Shown here in pieces: positions 16,098-24,005 of a stretch of DNA of 34,683 bases. Source of the stretch: Rubricella sp038526735 (GTDB lineage Bacteria; Pseudomonadota; Alphaproteobacteria; Rhodobacterales; Rhodobacteraceae); assembly GCA_038526735.1 (NCBI GenBank), contig JBCBGM010000028.1, forward strand, positions 1-34,683, in the 5' to 3' direction. Both the position numbers and the translations under genes were made by a program. The notes beneath the pieces are model-generated. The model did no database searches. It was given only the letters and a program-made list of their open reading frames with translations, and had not been told where the DNA came from. Position 1 is the stretch's first letter; each line of letters starts with the position of its first letter.

Positions 16098-18050
16098 ATG
16101 TCTAAGTCCTTGATTTTATGCGACTGCGAGGGATCGATCGACTATGATCCGGTCACTCTGGAAGCCAAGACAGGGTTGCAGTGCAGCGCCATTCACAGCG
16201 GTCTGTGCACCCGGCAAATCGAGAAACTCGACGGTTTGCTCAGCGACGGAGATGCGATGATCGCCTGCGGGCAGGAGCAATCCCGCCTGGCGGAGGCGGC
16301 GGAGGCGTTTGGACACATAGTCCCAACCTTCGTCGATCTGCGGGATCGGGCGGGCTGGAGTGATGAGGCCGCTGACGCAGGCCCCAAGATGGCGGCACTT
16401 TTGGCCGAGGCCCAGCTGCCTGCGCCCAGCATCAAGGCGCGCGATGTCGTCTCTGAGGGCGTCTGCCTTATCATCGGGGACGGCGATGTGGCGCGAAAAG
16501 CAGCCGAAAAACTCTGCGAGACGCTGGCGGTGACGCTGGTGTCGCCTCCCGGAACCGAGCCGGTGCTTGATGCACGGTTCGACACGATTTGCGGGCGTGT
16601 GAAGCGCGTGACCGGGGCGCTGGGCGGCTTTGAGGTCACGCTGGATGCGGTGCAAACGCTGTCTCCGGGCGGACGCGTGCCTGCGTGGGAGGCGCCGCGC
16701 GATGGTGGGCAATCCGCCTGCGATATCGTGCTTGATCTGAGCGGCGGTACGGCCTTTGTGCCCGCCCCCGAAAAGCGCGAGGGATACCTCAAGGCCGATC
16801 CGCGCCATGCCCCATCGGTTGCCGATGCGGTTTTGCAAGCCGCGCAGCTGATCGGAACCTTTGAAAAGCCGCTCTACGTGACCCTGACAGAGGCGATGTG
16901 TGCGCATTCGCGGGCGGGAAAACCTGCATGCAGCAATTGCCTAGACCTCTGCCCAACCAGCGCGATCACCTCCGCCGGGGAGCATGTGGCGATTGACCCG
17001 ATGGTGTGCGCGGGCTGTGGGGCTTGCGCCTCTGCCTGCCCGTCCGGCGCGATCAGCTACAGCGCGCCTGAGAGTGACCATGTGTTTTTGCGCCTGCGCA
17101 CGATGGCGGAGGCTTATGCTGGGGCGGGCGGCACTGCCCCGCGCCTCTTGGTCCATGACGATGTGCATGGGATCGAGATGATCGCCCTCCTTGCCCGGCA
17201 TGGGCGCGGCCTTCCGGCGGATGTGATCCCGCTGGCGCTTCCGGCACTCAACGCGTTTGGGCATGCAGAGATGCTGGCGGCCTTGGGGTGCGGATTTGTA
17301 GACGTCTTGGTGCTCGCAGCCCCCAAGACTGACCTCGCAGCGCTTGAAACGCAGGTTGCTTTGGCCAGCGCTTTGGGTGGCGGGGAGGCCGTGCGCCTGC
17401 TCGACATCCAAGACCCGGATATGCTCGGCGAGGCTCTGCGCGCAGAGATGCACCCTGCCCCGCTCGCCGCTCCGGTGCTCACAATGGGCACGCGGCGCCA
17501 AGTGGCGCGGCTCTCTTCCAAGGCGCTCAACGAGGCTGATGCGGTGTTGGAGCTGCCAGAGGGGGCGCCTTATGGTGCGGTGCTCGTCGATACAGACGCC
17601 TGCACGCTCTGCCTCGCCTGTGCCTCGCTCTGCCCGAGCGGTGCTTTGGGCGACAATCCCGAAAAGCCGCAGCTGCGCTTTCAGGAGGATGCGTGCTTGC
17701 AATGCGGCCTTTGCGCCAACGTCTGCCCCGAGAACGCGATCACGCTGGAGCCGCAGATGAACCTCGCCGACAGCGCGATGCATCAGCAGGTCTTGCATGA
17801 AGAAGAGCCCTACCCCTGTGTCAGCTGCGGCAAGCCGTTTGGCGTGCGCTCCACGGTCGAGCGGATCGCAGCGCAGCTTGAGGGCCAGCATGGGATGTTT
17901 GCCACCACGAGTGCCGCGCAGATGATCCGCATGTGCGAGGATTGCCGGGTGGAGGCGCATTTCAACACGCAAAACAACCCGCTCGCCGCAGAACCGCGCC
18001 GCAAGGTGCGCACCACCGACGATTATTTTTCAGACCGGCGAGATCACTAA
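16098..18050 (+). CDS. Large polyferredoxin of the formate dehydrogenase cluster
   Basis: 650 aa from the ATG at 16098, chosen because GGGAGAGG lies just upstream; an in-frame extension further back lacks a ribosome site. The N-terminus carries scattered cysteines (8, 10, 29, 37, 57). Four ferredoxin-type sites follow in two pairs: Cys268/278/281/285 with Cys304/307/310/314, and Cys502/505/508/512 with Cys533/536/539/543. Between them is a ~180-residue domain without cysteine ligand motifs. The C-terminus has two CxxC pairs (574/577 and 613/616), a possible further metal site. It is soluble, has no signal peptide and probably shuttles electrons in the cytoplasm. Partner and direction are unknown; it leads the plus-strand run. 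Confidence 0.85.
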   Translation: MSKSLILCDCEGSIDYDPVTLEAKTGLQCSAIHSGLCTRQIEKLDGLLSDGDAMIACGQEQSRLAEAAEAFGHIVPTFVDLRDRAGWSDEAADAGPKMAALLAEAQLPAPSIKARDVVSEGVCLIIGDGDVARKAAEKLCETLAVTLVSPPGTEPVLDARFDTICGRVKRVTGALGGFEVTLDAVQTLSPGGRVPAWEAPRDGGQSACDIVLDLSGGTAFVPAPEKREGYLKADPRHAPSVADAVLQAAQLIGTFEKPLYVTLTEAMCAHSRAGKPACSNCLDLCPTSAITSAGEHVAIDPMVCAGCGACASACPSGAISYSAPESDHVFLRLRTMAEAYAGAGGTAPRLLVHDDVHGIEMIALLARHGRGLPADVIPLALPALNAFGHAEMLAALGCGFVDVLVLAAPKTDLAALETQVALASALGGGEAVRLLDIQDPDMLGEALRAEMHPAPLAAPVLTMGTRRQVARLSSKALNEADAVLELPEGAPYGAVLVDTDACTLCLACASLCPSGALGDNPEKPQLRFQEDACLQCGLCANVCPENAITLEPQMNLADSAMHQQVLHEEEPYPCVSCGKPFGVRSTVERIAAQLEGQHGMFATTSAAQMIRMCEDCRVEAHFNTQNNPLAAEPRRKVRTTDDYFSDRRDH

Positions 18051-18101
18051 GCCGACCACAAGAGCGACGAACCACGTCAGCCACCGCAAGGGAGCAAACA
18101 G

Positions 18102-18296
18102 ATGAGCGACGCCTACAACATGTCGATGCGAAAATTCCTCAAGCAGCTTGGGGTGACATCGCAGCAAGCGATCGAAGAGGCCCTACGCACGGCGGAGGCT
18201 GACGGAAAGACCTTTGCCGTGACGGCGACCGTCTCGATCCCCGAGCTGAGCATGACCCATACCATCGAAGGCACAATTGGCGAGGAAAAAGCATGA
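18102..18296 (+). CDS. DUF6494-like small protein
   Basis: 64 aa, MSDAYNMSMRKFLKQLGVTS at the start, then a helix (QQAIEEALRTAEADGK) and a beta-rich end (FAVTATVSIPELSMTHTIEG). GGGAG lies a few bases before the ATG. It overlaps the next gene by ATGA. I recognise it only as a small family linked to formate dehydrogenase clusters; the function is unknown. Confidence 0.78.
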   Translation: MSDAYNMSMRKFLKQLGVTSQQAIEEALRTAEADGKTFAVTATVSIPELSMTHTIEGTIGEEKA

Positions 18297-19357
18297 GCGC
18301 GGATCGTGCCGGCGTTTTGGAGGCGTTGAAGGGTGTGTCTCTGCCCGAGGGTGGAGACTTGGCGAGCTCTGGCATGGTACGCGCGCTCTCGGTCGATGGC
18401 GGCAAGGTGCGCTTTGTGATGGACGTTGACCCAAGCCGCGTTGCCGCGATGGAGCCGGTGAAAGAGCAGGCAGAAGCGCAGTTGACCGCGCTCGCGGGCG
18501 TTGATGCGGTCTCTATTGTGATGACTTCCGAGCGCGCGGCGCCCGCTCCGCCTGACTTGATGGGCGGCAAAAAGGCTGAACCGTCGGGCCCGCAGAAAAT
18601 CCCCGGAGTGGACAAGATCATTGCCGTGGCCAGCGGCAAGGGCGGGGTTGGAAAGTCCACCGTGACGGCGAACCTTGCGGTGGCTTTGGCCGCGCAAGGG
18701 CTGAAGGTTGGGTTGCTCGATGCAGATGTGTATGGCCCCAGCCAGCCACGGATGCTGGGCGTCTCTGGCCGCCCCGCCTCGCCAGATGGCACGACCATTC
18801 TGCCGCTGCGCAACCACGGCGTGACGATGATGTCGATCGGGCTGATGACGCGGGAAGAGGAAGCTGTGGTCTGGCGCGGCCCGATGCTGATGGGCGCGCT
18901 ACAGCAGATGCTCTCTCAGGTGCAATGGGGCGCGCTGGATGTGCTGCTCGTGGATCTGCCGCCCGGCACTGGTGACGTACAGATGACGCTGGCGCAGAAG
19001 GCTGATCTGACCGGCGCGATTGTGGTGTGTACCCCGCAAGACATCGCCCTGCTGGATGCCCGTAAGGGTCTGGATATGTTCAACAAACTCGGCACACCGG
19101 TGCTGGGCATGGTGGAGAATATGTCCACCCATATCTGCTCGTCCTGCGGGCATGAGGAGCATGTGTTTGGCCATGGCGGTGTCGCCGAAGAGGCAGATGC
19201 GCTCGGCGTGCCGCTCTTGGCAGAAATCCCCCTCGATATCGAGATCCGCATGTCGGGTGACGGGGGCGCGCCGATTGTGGCCTCCAACCCGACCTCTAAA
19301 CAGGCCGCCGCCTTCCGTAAGATCGCCAAGGCGCTCGTCGATGAGGGCGTGCTGTGA
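18293..19357 (+). CDS. Mrp/NBP35-family iron-sulfur carrier ATPase (ApbC-like)
   Basis: 354 aa. Residues ~1-80 form a MIP18/DUF59-like domain. A deviant Walker A motif, ASGKGGVGKS, lies at 113-122. Further on are LLDADVYGPSQPRMLG, VDLPPGTGDVQ, and the CSSCGHEEHVFG motif, whose CxxC can hold a bridging [4Fe-4S] cluster in the dimer. These proteins deliver clusters to apo-enzymes in the cytoplasm. Inside this cluster the likely clients are the formate dehydrogenase subunits or the polyferredoxin (inference). The start overlaps the upstream gene; the end overlaps the next by GTGA. Confidence 0.9.
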   Translation: MSADRAGVLEALKGVSLPEGGDLASSGMVRALSVDGGKVRFVMDVDPSRVAAMEPVKEQAEAQLTALAGVDAVSIVMTSERAAPAPPDLMGGKKAEPSGPQKIPGVDKIIAVASGKGGVGKSTVTANLAVALAAQGLKVGLLDADVYGPSQPRMLGVSGRPASPDGTTILPLRNHGVTMMSIGLMTREEEAVVWRGPMLMGALQQMLSQVQWGALDVLLVDLPPGTGDVQMTLAQKADLTGAIVVCTPQDIALLDARKGLDMFNKLGTPVLGMVENMSTHICSSCGHEEHVFGHGGVAEEADALGVPLLAEIPLDIEIRMSGDGGAPIVASNPTSKQAAAFRKIAKALVDEGVL

Positions 19358-20079
19358 TTGAGCCGACCTTCCCTCCGCTCTTCTCAGCCCAGCGTGTGGG
19401 GGACAGTTTTGACCCCTTCGCGCGGGCTTGCGAGCAGGCGGAGATAGGCGCGGATGCTGGAACGGTGGTCTATGCGCCGCCGGGCAATCAGCTGCGCGCG
19501 GCGATGATCTTTGCGCCGGACATTCCGCTGCGAGAGGCCGTGGCGGTGCGCATTGCCTGCGGTCTGGGCTTTCAAAACGCGTTTGGGGCACTGGCCCCGC
19601 CCAAGGCCGCGGTCCATCTCGGCTGGGATGGGGGCATTGACCTCAACGGTGCCTCCTGCGGGCGGTTTCGCTTCGCGGCGAACACGCAGGACCCGCAGGA
19701 AATCCCCGGATGGCTGGTCGTGGGGCTGGAGGTGCAACTGCTGCCCCGCTCTGACCTCGACCCGGGACTAACGCCGAACGACACGAGCTTTTTCGACGAG
19801 GGATGCATCGAGGTGGAGCCGATCCTGCTCTTGGAAGCCTGGACGCGCCACACCCTGCACTGGATCAACCGCATGACCGACGAGGGCAACAAACCGCTCC
19901 ACGCGGAGTGGGAGGGGTTGAGCCGCGCTACCGGAGAGTCTCTCACCGTGCGCGCGGGCAACAAGCGGTTGCATGGTGAATTTGTCGGAGTTGATGAGCA
20001 TTTCGGGATGCTCATGCGCCGCGACGGTGATGTGCGCCTCGTGGGTTTGCACGAAATTCTGGAGCAGGGGGTCGCATGA
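19354..20079 (+). CDS. Biotin/lipoate-protein-ligase-like protein (DUF4444-type), active site degenerate
   Basis: 241 aa, GTG start overlapping the Mrp stop. The middle looks like the core of BirA/LplA ligases, and residues ~195-240 (LTVRAGNKRLHGEFVGVDEH..LVGLHEILEQG) resemble the small BirA C-terminal domain. The ligase signatures are missing. No GRGRxGR-type loop is present near the N-terminus. Where WPND...K is expected, the protein has LGWDGGIDLNGASCGR, without the catalytic Lys. It is therefore probably a binding or scaffolding relative rather than an active ligase. The gene overlaps the following one by ATGA. Confidence 0.7.
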   Translation: MIEPTFPPLFSAQRVGDSFDPFARACEQAEIGADAGTVVYAPPGNQLRAAMIFAPDIPLREAVAVRIACGLGFQNAFGALAPPKAAVHLGWDGGIDLNGASCGRFRFAANTQDPQEIPGWLVVGLEVQLLPRSDLDPGLTPNDTSFFDEGCIEVEPILLLEAWTRHTLHWINRMTDEGNKPLHAEWEGLSRATGESLTVRAGNKRLHGEFVGVDEHFGMLMRRDGDVRLVGLHEILEQGVA

Positions 20080-20555
20080 AACTGGCACGCGCAATTCACC
20101 TCGATGAGAGTGACACCCAGGTATTTTATTCTCCGGCGCGCACCGGCGAGTGGGCGATTTCGGGCGGGTTTGAATTCTCCGACTGGGGGGAGGCTGATCT
20201 GGTCGGAAAGGGCCGTCAGGCCTTCGCCAACGGGTGGCTGGGGCTGGAGACGTTTGGCCGGGTGACCTTTGTCGCGGTGACCTCGGTTGAGGAGCACGAG
20301 CGTGCGGCCCTTGAGACCGCTTTGGCGAACCATTTCGTCGCGATCTATGGCGCACCGTCGGTCGAGGCCGCGCGCGGCGTGGCCCGCGAAGAGATCGCGC
20401 ATATGATCGAGCTGTGCGAGGATCACGACCCCAACACGCTTTTGACCGTCGCACGCGAGTTGACCGAGGCCGGCGTGCGCGAGCAGTTCCGCGCGATCAA
20501 GGGCGAAGAGGCAGACTTGGCGCAGTTTGCGGTGCACGCGACGCCTGACAGCTAA
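20076..20555 (+). CDS. DUF6505-like protein
   Basis: 159 aa, soluble, starting MKLARAIHLDESDTQVF. The N-terminal half is beta-rich (EWAISGGFEFSDWG, GLETFGRVTFVAVTSV) and the C-terminal half helical (AREEIAHMIELCEDHDPNTL). I recognise it only as an uncharacterised family found in alphaproteobacterial formate dehydrogenase clusters. It starts within the stop codon of the ligase-like gene and ends the tightly coupled plus-strand run; the next gene starts 58 bp later. Confidence 0.72.
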   Translation: MKLARAIHLDESDTQVFYSPARTGEWAISGGFEFSDWGEADLVGKGRQAFANGWLGLETFGRVTFVAVTSVEEHERAALETALANHFVAIYGAPSVEAARGVAREEIAHMIELCEDHDPNTLLTVARELTEAGVREQFRAIKGEEADLAQFAVHATPDS

Positions 20556-20569
20556 CCTCTTGAAAACTT

Positions 20570-20580
20570 GGCACTGTGCC
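20570..20580. promoter_or_regulatory. Short palindrome before the HTH regulator gene
   Basis: GGCAC-T-GTGCC is a perfect 11-bp palindrome 33 bp before the start codon, in the 58-bp gap ahead of the regulator. It is a plausible autoregulatory site. The preceding TTGGCAC resembles the -24 half of a sigma-54 promoter, but no -12 half follows. Confidence 0.25.
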
Positions 20581-20613
20581 GCGCATGGTCGCTGAGCGCT
20601 GCAGGGGCTGGGG

Positions 20614-21480
20614 ATGACAGAGCCGACACCTCCGATCTTTTTGACGACCAAAGAGCTGGCAGAGCTTTTGCGGGTCAAGGAGCGTACGGTCTATGACCTG
20701 GCGGCGGAGGGACAGATCCCGCAGCGGCGCATCACCGGGAAGTTGCTTTTCCCACGCGCCGCCGTGCTGCGTTGGATCGATGGGGAGCGGGAGGGGCAAA
20801 AAGCGCCGCGCCCGGCGATCCTGTCTGGCTCCCATGATCCTCTGCTCGACTGGGCGGTGCGAGCGTCAGACTGTGGGCTCGCGACGCTGTGGAATGGCAG
20901 TCAGTCCGGGTTGGGGAAGTTTGCGGCGCGGGAGGCGGGGCTGAGCGGTTTGCACATCCCGGATGCGGACGGCTGGAACGTGGGCAGTGTCACCACACTC
21001 GCGCCCGAAGATGCGGTTTTGGTGGGGTTTGCGACGCGCAGCCGGGGGATTTTGTACCGTGAAGAGATCGGCCCGATTGAAGATGTGATCGGGCTGCGCG
21101 GGCGCCGCGTTGTGCAGCGCCAGCCGGGGGCCGGGGCGGCAGTGCTGCTGGAAAAGCTGCTGAAGAAGAACGGGTTGCGGTTGAGTGATCTTACCGATGC
21201 CCCTGTTGCACGCACCGAAGGGGAGGCTGCGGCCGCCGTCGCCTCTGGCAGTGCAGAGGCGGCGTTGGGGCTCGCCTCTGTCGCGCGCGAATATCGCCTG
21301 CCCTTCACCCCGCTGATGACCGAGCATTACGACCTGCTCATCGACCGGCGCAGCTATTTCACCCCAGAAGTGCAAACGCTGCTCTCGTTTACCAAGAGCA
21401 GCGCCTTTGCGGATCGGGCCGCGTCGCTTGCGGGCTATGATGTCAGCGCGCTTGGCGTTGTGCGGTGGTTGTCTGACTGA
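20614..21480 (+). CDS. Excisionase-type HTH regulator fused to a periplasmic-binding-protein-like sensor domain
   Basis: 288 aa. Residues ~5-58 are a helix-turn-helix of the MerR/excisionase (HTH_17) type: LTTKELAELLRVKERTVYDL then GQIPQRRITGKLLFPRAAVLRWID. Residues ~70-285 form a PBP-like ligand domain related to ModA/TupA-type proteins (GSHDPLLDWAV, GLATLWNGSQSGL, GRRVVQRQPGAGAAVLLEKLL). It has no signal peptide, so it senses its ligand in the cytoplasm. It ends 3 bp from the end of tupA on the other strand, which suggests it senses tungstate or molybdate and controls the transporter or the formate dehydrogenase genes. The ligand is inferred, not shown. Confidence 0.82.
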   Translation: MTEPTPPIFLTTKELAELLRVKERTVYDLAAEGQIPQRRITGKLLFPRAAVLRWIDGEREGQKAPRPAILSGSHDPLLDWAVRASDCGLATLWNGSQSGLGKFAAREAGLSGLHIPDADGWNVGSVTTLAPEDAVLVGFATRSRGILYREEIGPIEDVIGLRGRRVVQRQPGAGAAVLLEKLLKKNGLRLSDLTDAPVARTEGEAAAAVASGSAEAALGLASVAREYRLPFTPLMTEHYDLLIDRRSYFTPEVQTLLSFTKSSAFADRAASLAGYDVSALGVVRWLSD

Positions 21481-21483
21481 CGC

Positions 21484-22311
21484 TCAACCGCCCGCATTTG
21501 GGAAAAACAGCTGCTGCCCGCCCACTTCAAACGAGGCAATCGCGGTTTGACCCTCTGGCGACAGCACCCAATCGACGAAGCGCTGGCCGTAGTCCGCGCG
21601 CACATGAGGGTGACGGTCGGGGCTGACAAGGATGATGCCGTATTGATTGAAAAGGCGCGCGTCCCCCTCCACATGCACCGTGAAATCGCCCTTGTTGCCA
21701 AAAGCGATCCAGGTCGCGCGGTCGGTGAGCGTGTAGGCGCCCATGGCGATGGCGGTGTTGAGGGTCGCGCCCATGCCTGAGCCCGTCTCCCGATACCAGC
21801 TGCCCGAGGCGCCCTGCGCATCGACGCGGGCTTCTTGCCAGAGCCGCAGCTCGGCCTTGTTGGTTCCGCTGTCATCGCCACGCGAGGCGAAGGGCGCTTG
21901 CATGGAGGCGATTTTGGTCAGTGCGGCGGGGGCGTTGGCCATACCAGAGATGCCCGCCGGGTCATTTGAGGGGCCGACGATCACAAAGTCATTGTACATG
22001 ACATCGGCGCGGGCAAGGCCGTAGCCCTCGGCGACAAACTGCTCCTCAGACGGTTTGGAATGCACAAACAGCACGTCCCCATCCCCGTTTGAGGCGTTGC
22101 GGATCGCTTGGCCGGTGCCCACGGCGACGACGCGCACATCGATGCCGGTTTCGGCCTCAAAAATCGGCAGGATGTGATCGAACAGGCCGGAGTTCTGCGT
22201 GGATGTCGTGGATTGGACGATGATGAACGGCTCGCTCGCGATGGTCGTCGTGGCGAGCCCGAGGGAGAGGGCGGTGGCAGCGGCGAATTTGGCCAGGATG
22301 CGGCGGTTCAT
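21484..22311 (-). CDS. tupA: Tungstate ABC transporter substrate-binding protein TupA-like
   Basis: 275 aa. A signal peptide (cut near TIASEPF, ~25) leads into the family hallmark VQSTTSTQNSGL (~33-44), where TupA proteins hold the oxyanion, followed by VGTGQAIRNASNGDGDVLFVHS. Other family blocks are MYNDFVIVGPSNDPAGI, FASRGDDSGTN and ASGSWYRETGSGMG. It captures tungstate in the periplasm and passes it to the TupBC importer. Ribosome site GGAGGAC precedes the ATG, 24 bp after tupC. Selectivity for tungstate rather than molybdate follows family assignment only. Confidence 0.9.
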   Translation of the reverse strand: MNRRILAKFAAATALSLGLATTTIASEPFIIVQSTTSTQNSGLFDHILPIFEAETGIDVRVVAVGTGQAIRNASNGDGDVLFVHSKPSEEQFVAEGYGLARADVMYNDFVIVGPSNDPAGISGMANAPAALTKIASMQAPFASRGDDSGTNKAELRLWQEARVDAQGASGSWYRETGSGMGATLNTAIAMGAYTLTDRATWIAFGNKGDFTVHVEGDARLFNQYGIILVSPDRHPHVRADYGQRFVDWVLSPEGQTAIASFEVGGQQLFFPNAGG

Positions 22312-22335
22312 GGGTCCTCCGATTGGGTTGGGCGC

Positions 22336-23079
22336 TCAGGCGCCGAGGTAAATCTCTCCGCGCAAGAACGCGCGAGTGGCTGGTGACTGGGGCGTGGTGA
22401 GCATGTCTGCGGCGGGGCCGGCCTCTGCAATTTGGCCGGCGTGAATGAACACCGCGTCATCGGCGAGGCGGCGCGCCTGGCCCTGATCATGGGTCACGAG
22501 CACGCAAGCCACGCCCCGGTCGCGGGCGGTGGCGATCTGCTCTTCAACGGCGAGGGTCGAGACGGGGTCAAGGCTCGCTGTCGGTTCATCGAGAAACAGG
22601 AGTTGCGGTTTGACGAGCAGCGCGCGCGCGAGAGCGAGGCGCTGTTGTTCGCCGCCAGAGAGACTGCGAGCGGGGGATTTGGCGAGAGGGGTGAGGCGGG
22701 CTTGCGCGAGGGCGTCTGCCACCGCATGCGACCGCTCCGCGCGCGCACCACCGGCCGCGCGGTGCGCAAAGGCAAGGTTTGCCTCGACCGAGCGGCGCAG
22801 CAGCACCGGGCGTTGGAAGACCATCGCTTGCGCGTGGGTGCCGGGGCTGTCGGGCGCGCCGCTCCAGCCAATCTCTCCGCTGTCTGGGCGCATGAGGCCG
22901 TGGAGAACGCGCAGCAGCAGGCTCTTTCCCGCACCATTTGCACCCAAGACCGCAGTGCAGCGCCCGGCGGCGAAGCTCAGCGCCGAGACATCGAGCAGCG
23001 GTTTGCCCCGGCGGGTGAGGCGCAGATTGCGCGCAGTTAGCAGCGTGGGCGCTTGGGTTTCTGCGATGAGGTCACGCAT
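22336..23079 (-). CDS. tupC: Tungstate ABC transporter ATPase TupC-like
   Basis: 247 aa cytoplasmic ATPase. Walker A is LGANGAGKSLLLR (~45-57), Q-loop AMVFQRPVLL, signature SLSGGEQQRLALARALL (~139), Walker B LLFLDEPTASLD and switch His in LVTHDQ. It powers tungstate import with TupB. There is no C-terminal Mop/TOBE domain, unlike ModC. The start overlaps the end of tupB by eight bases (ATGCGTGA). Confidence 0.88.
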   Translation of the reverse strand: MRDLIAETQAPTLLTARNLRLTRRGKPLLDVSALSFAAGRCTAVLGANGAGKSLLLRVLHGLMRPDSGEIGWSGAPDSPGTHAQAMVFQRPVLLRRSVEANLAFAHRAAGGARAERSHAVADALAQARLTPLAKSPARSLSGGEQQRLALARALLVKPQLLFLDEPTASLDPVSTLAVEEQIATARDRGVACVLVTHDQGQARRLADDAVFIHAGQIAEAGPAADMLTTPQSPATRAFLRGEIYLGA

Positions 23080-23779
23080 AGGCGGCCCTCACGGCGGAGC
23101 TGCGCACGCTCATCACCAGCGCATTCACACAGAGCGCGATCAGCATAAGAACGATGCCCAGCGCGAGCGCGAGTTCGAGGTTACCCTTGGAGGTCTCCAA
23201 AGCGATCGTGGTCGTCATCACTCGGGTGACGTGGTTGATGTTGCCGCCCACGATCATCACCGCGCCGACCTCCGCCACCGCGCGGCCAAAGCCTGCGAGC
23301 GCCACGGTCAGAAGGGCAAAGCGCCCGTCCCACAGGAGGGCGGTGATCCGGTCAAGGGTGCCAACGCCAAGGGAGGTGAACTGCTCGGCGTATTCCGCAT
23401 TCAGGTCTTCAACGATCTGGCGGGTGAGGGCCGCGATGATCGGGGTGATGAGCAAGGTCTGTGCGATGATCATCGCGGTGGGGGTATAGAGCAGCCCCAG
23501 CACTCCGAACGGGCCAGAGGCGGAGAGAGCGAGATAGACTAGGAGGCCAGCCACGACAGGCGGCAGGCCCATCGCGGCATTCAGCACCAGAGAGACAGCG
23601 GTTTTGCCCGGAAAGCGGAAGGCTCCGACGGCTGCGCCAAGCGGCAGGCCGATGAGGCAGCCGACGGCGAGGGCGGTGAGAGTGACGCGCAGCGACAGCG
23701 CCACAATCTCGCTCAACGCGGCATCCCACGCGGTGATGAGGCCCACCGCCTGCAGCGTGATGGAGAGGAAGCTATCCAT
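23072..23779 (-). CDS. tupB: Tungstate ABC transporter permease TupB-like
   Basis: 235 aa from the ATG at 23777-23779 (MDSFLSITLQAVGLI). A GTG-started extension back to 23851 is possible but adds a non-hydrophobic leader unlike the family. About five to six membrane helices are visible. The EAA-like cytoplasmic loop reads ITALTRQIVEDLNAEYAEQFTSLG and then DRITALLWDGRFALLTVALAGFGRAVAEVGAVMIVGGN. It forms the channel of the importer. First gene of tupBCA. Confidence 0.87.
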   Translation of the reverse strand: MDSFLSITLQAVGLITAWDAALSEIVALSLRVTLTALAVGCLIGLPLGAAVGAFRFPGKTAVSLVLNAAMGLPPVVAGLLVYLALSASGPFGVLGLLYTPTAMIIAQTLLITPIIAALTRQIVEDLNAEYAEQFTSLGVGTLDRITALLWDGRFALLTVALAGFGRAVAEVGAVMIVGGNINHVTRVMTTTIALETSKGNLELALALGIVLMLIALCVNALVMSVRSSAVRAAYA

Positions 23780-24005
23780 GCTTCGGAGATTTTGCAGGGT
23801 TTTGCATGTCTTCTCTGAGTGGCCGCGAGGCAGTGCCTTGAATGGGCTCACATTAGGCGAAAAATCTCGGTGAGCGAAGGAAAGTTCTTATTTAAGATCA
23901 AATAAAACGCATTATTTCGCGGTATTTTGCAAAATTGAAAGAGCGCGGAAAACCCCGTTTTCAATCCGGGCGCAGCGGTGGCACTGTGACGGCGTGGAGT
24001 GGCTG
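23780..24005. promoter_or_regulatory. Divergent tup / NRPS-like promoter region with repeats and palindromes
   Basis: AT-rich spacer. Upstream of tupB, TTTTGCA occurs at 23790-23796 and 23800-23806, exactly 10 bp apart, on the same helix face. It occurs again at 23925-23931 inside the perfect palindrome ATTTTGCAAAAT (23924-23935). A second inverted repeat, TTATTTAAGATCAAATAA, lies at 23888-23905. These are plausible operator sites for the tup genes and for the divergent gene starting at 24006. No clear -35/-10 pair was identified. Confidence 0.5.

Noticed and set aside
20566..20585. Sigma-54 promoter before the HTH regulator
   Set aside because: Only the TGGCAC half is present; the GC-containing -12 half is not at the right distance.
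23780..23851. Longer GTG-started TupB with MSPFKALPRGHSEK leader
   Set aside because: The leader is hydrophilic, the start codon weak and the usual TupB length fits the ATG at 23779; the region more likely holds regulatory repeats.
23888..23905. FNR-type box (TTGAT-N4-ATCAA) ahead of tup
   Set aside because: Only the ATCAA half fits; the other half is TTATT. Listed instead as a simple inverted repeat.
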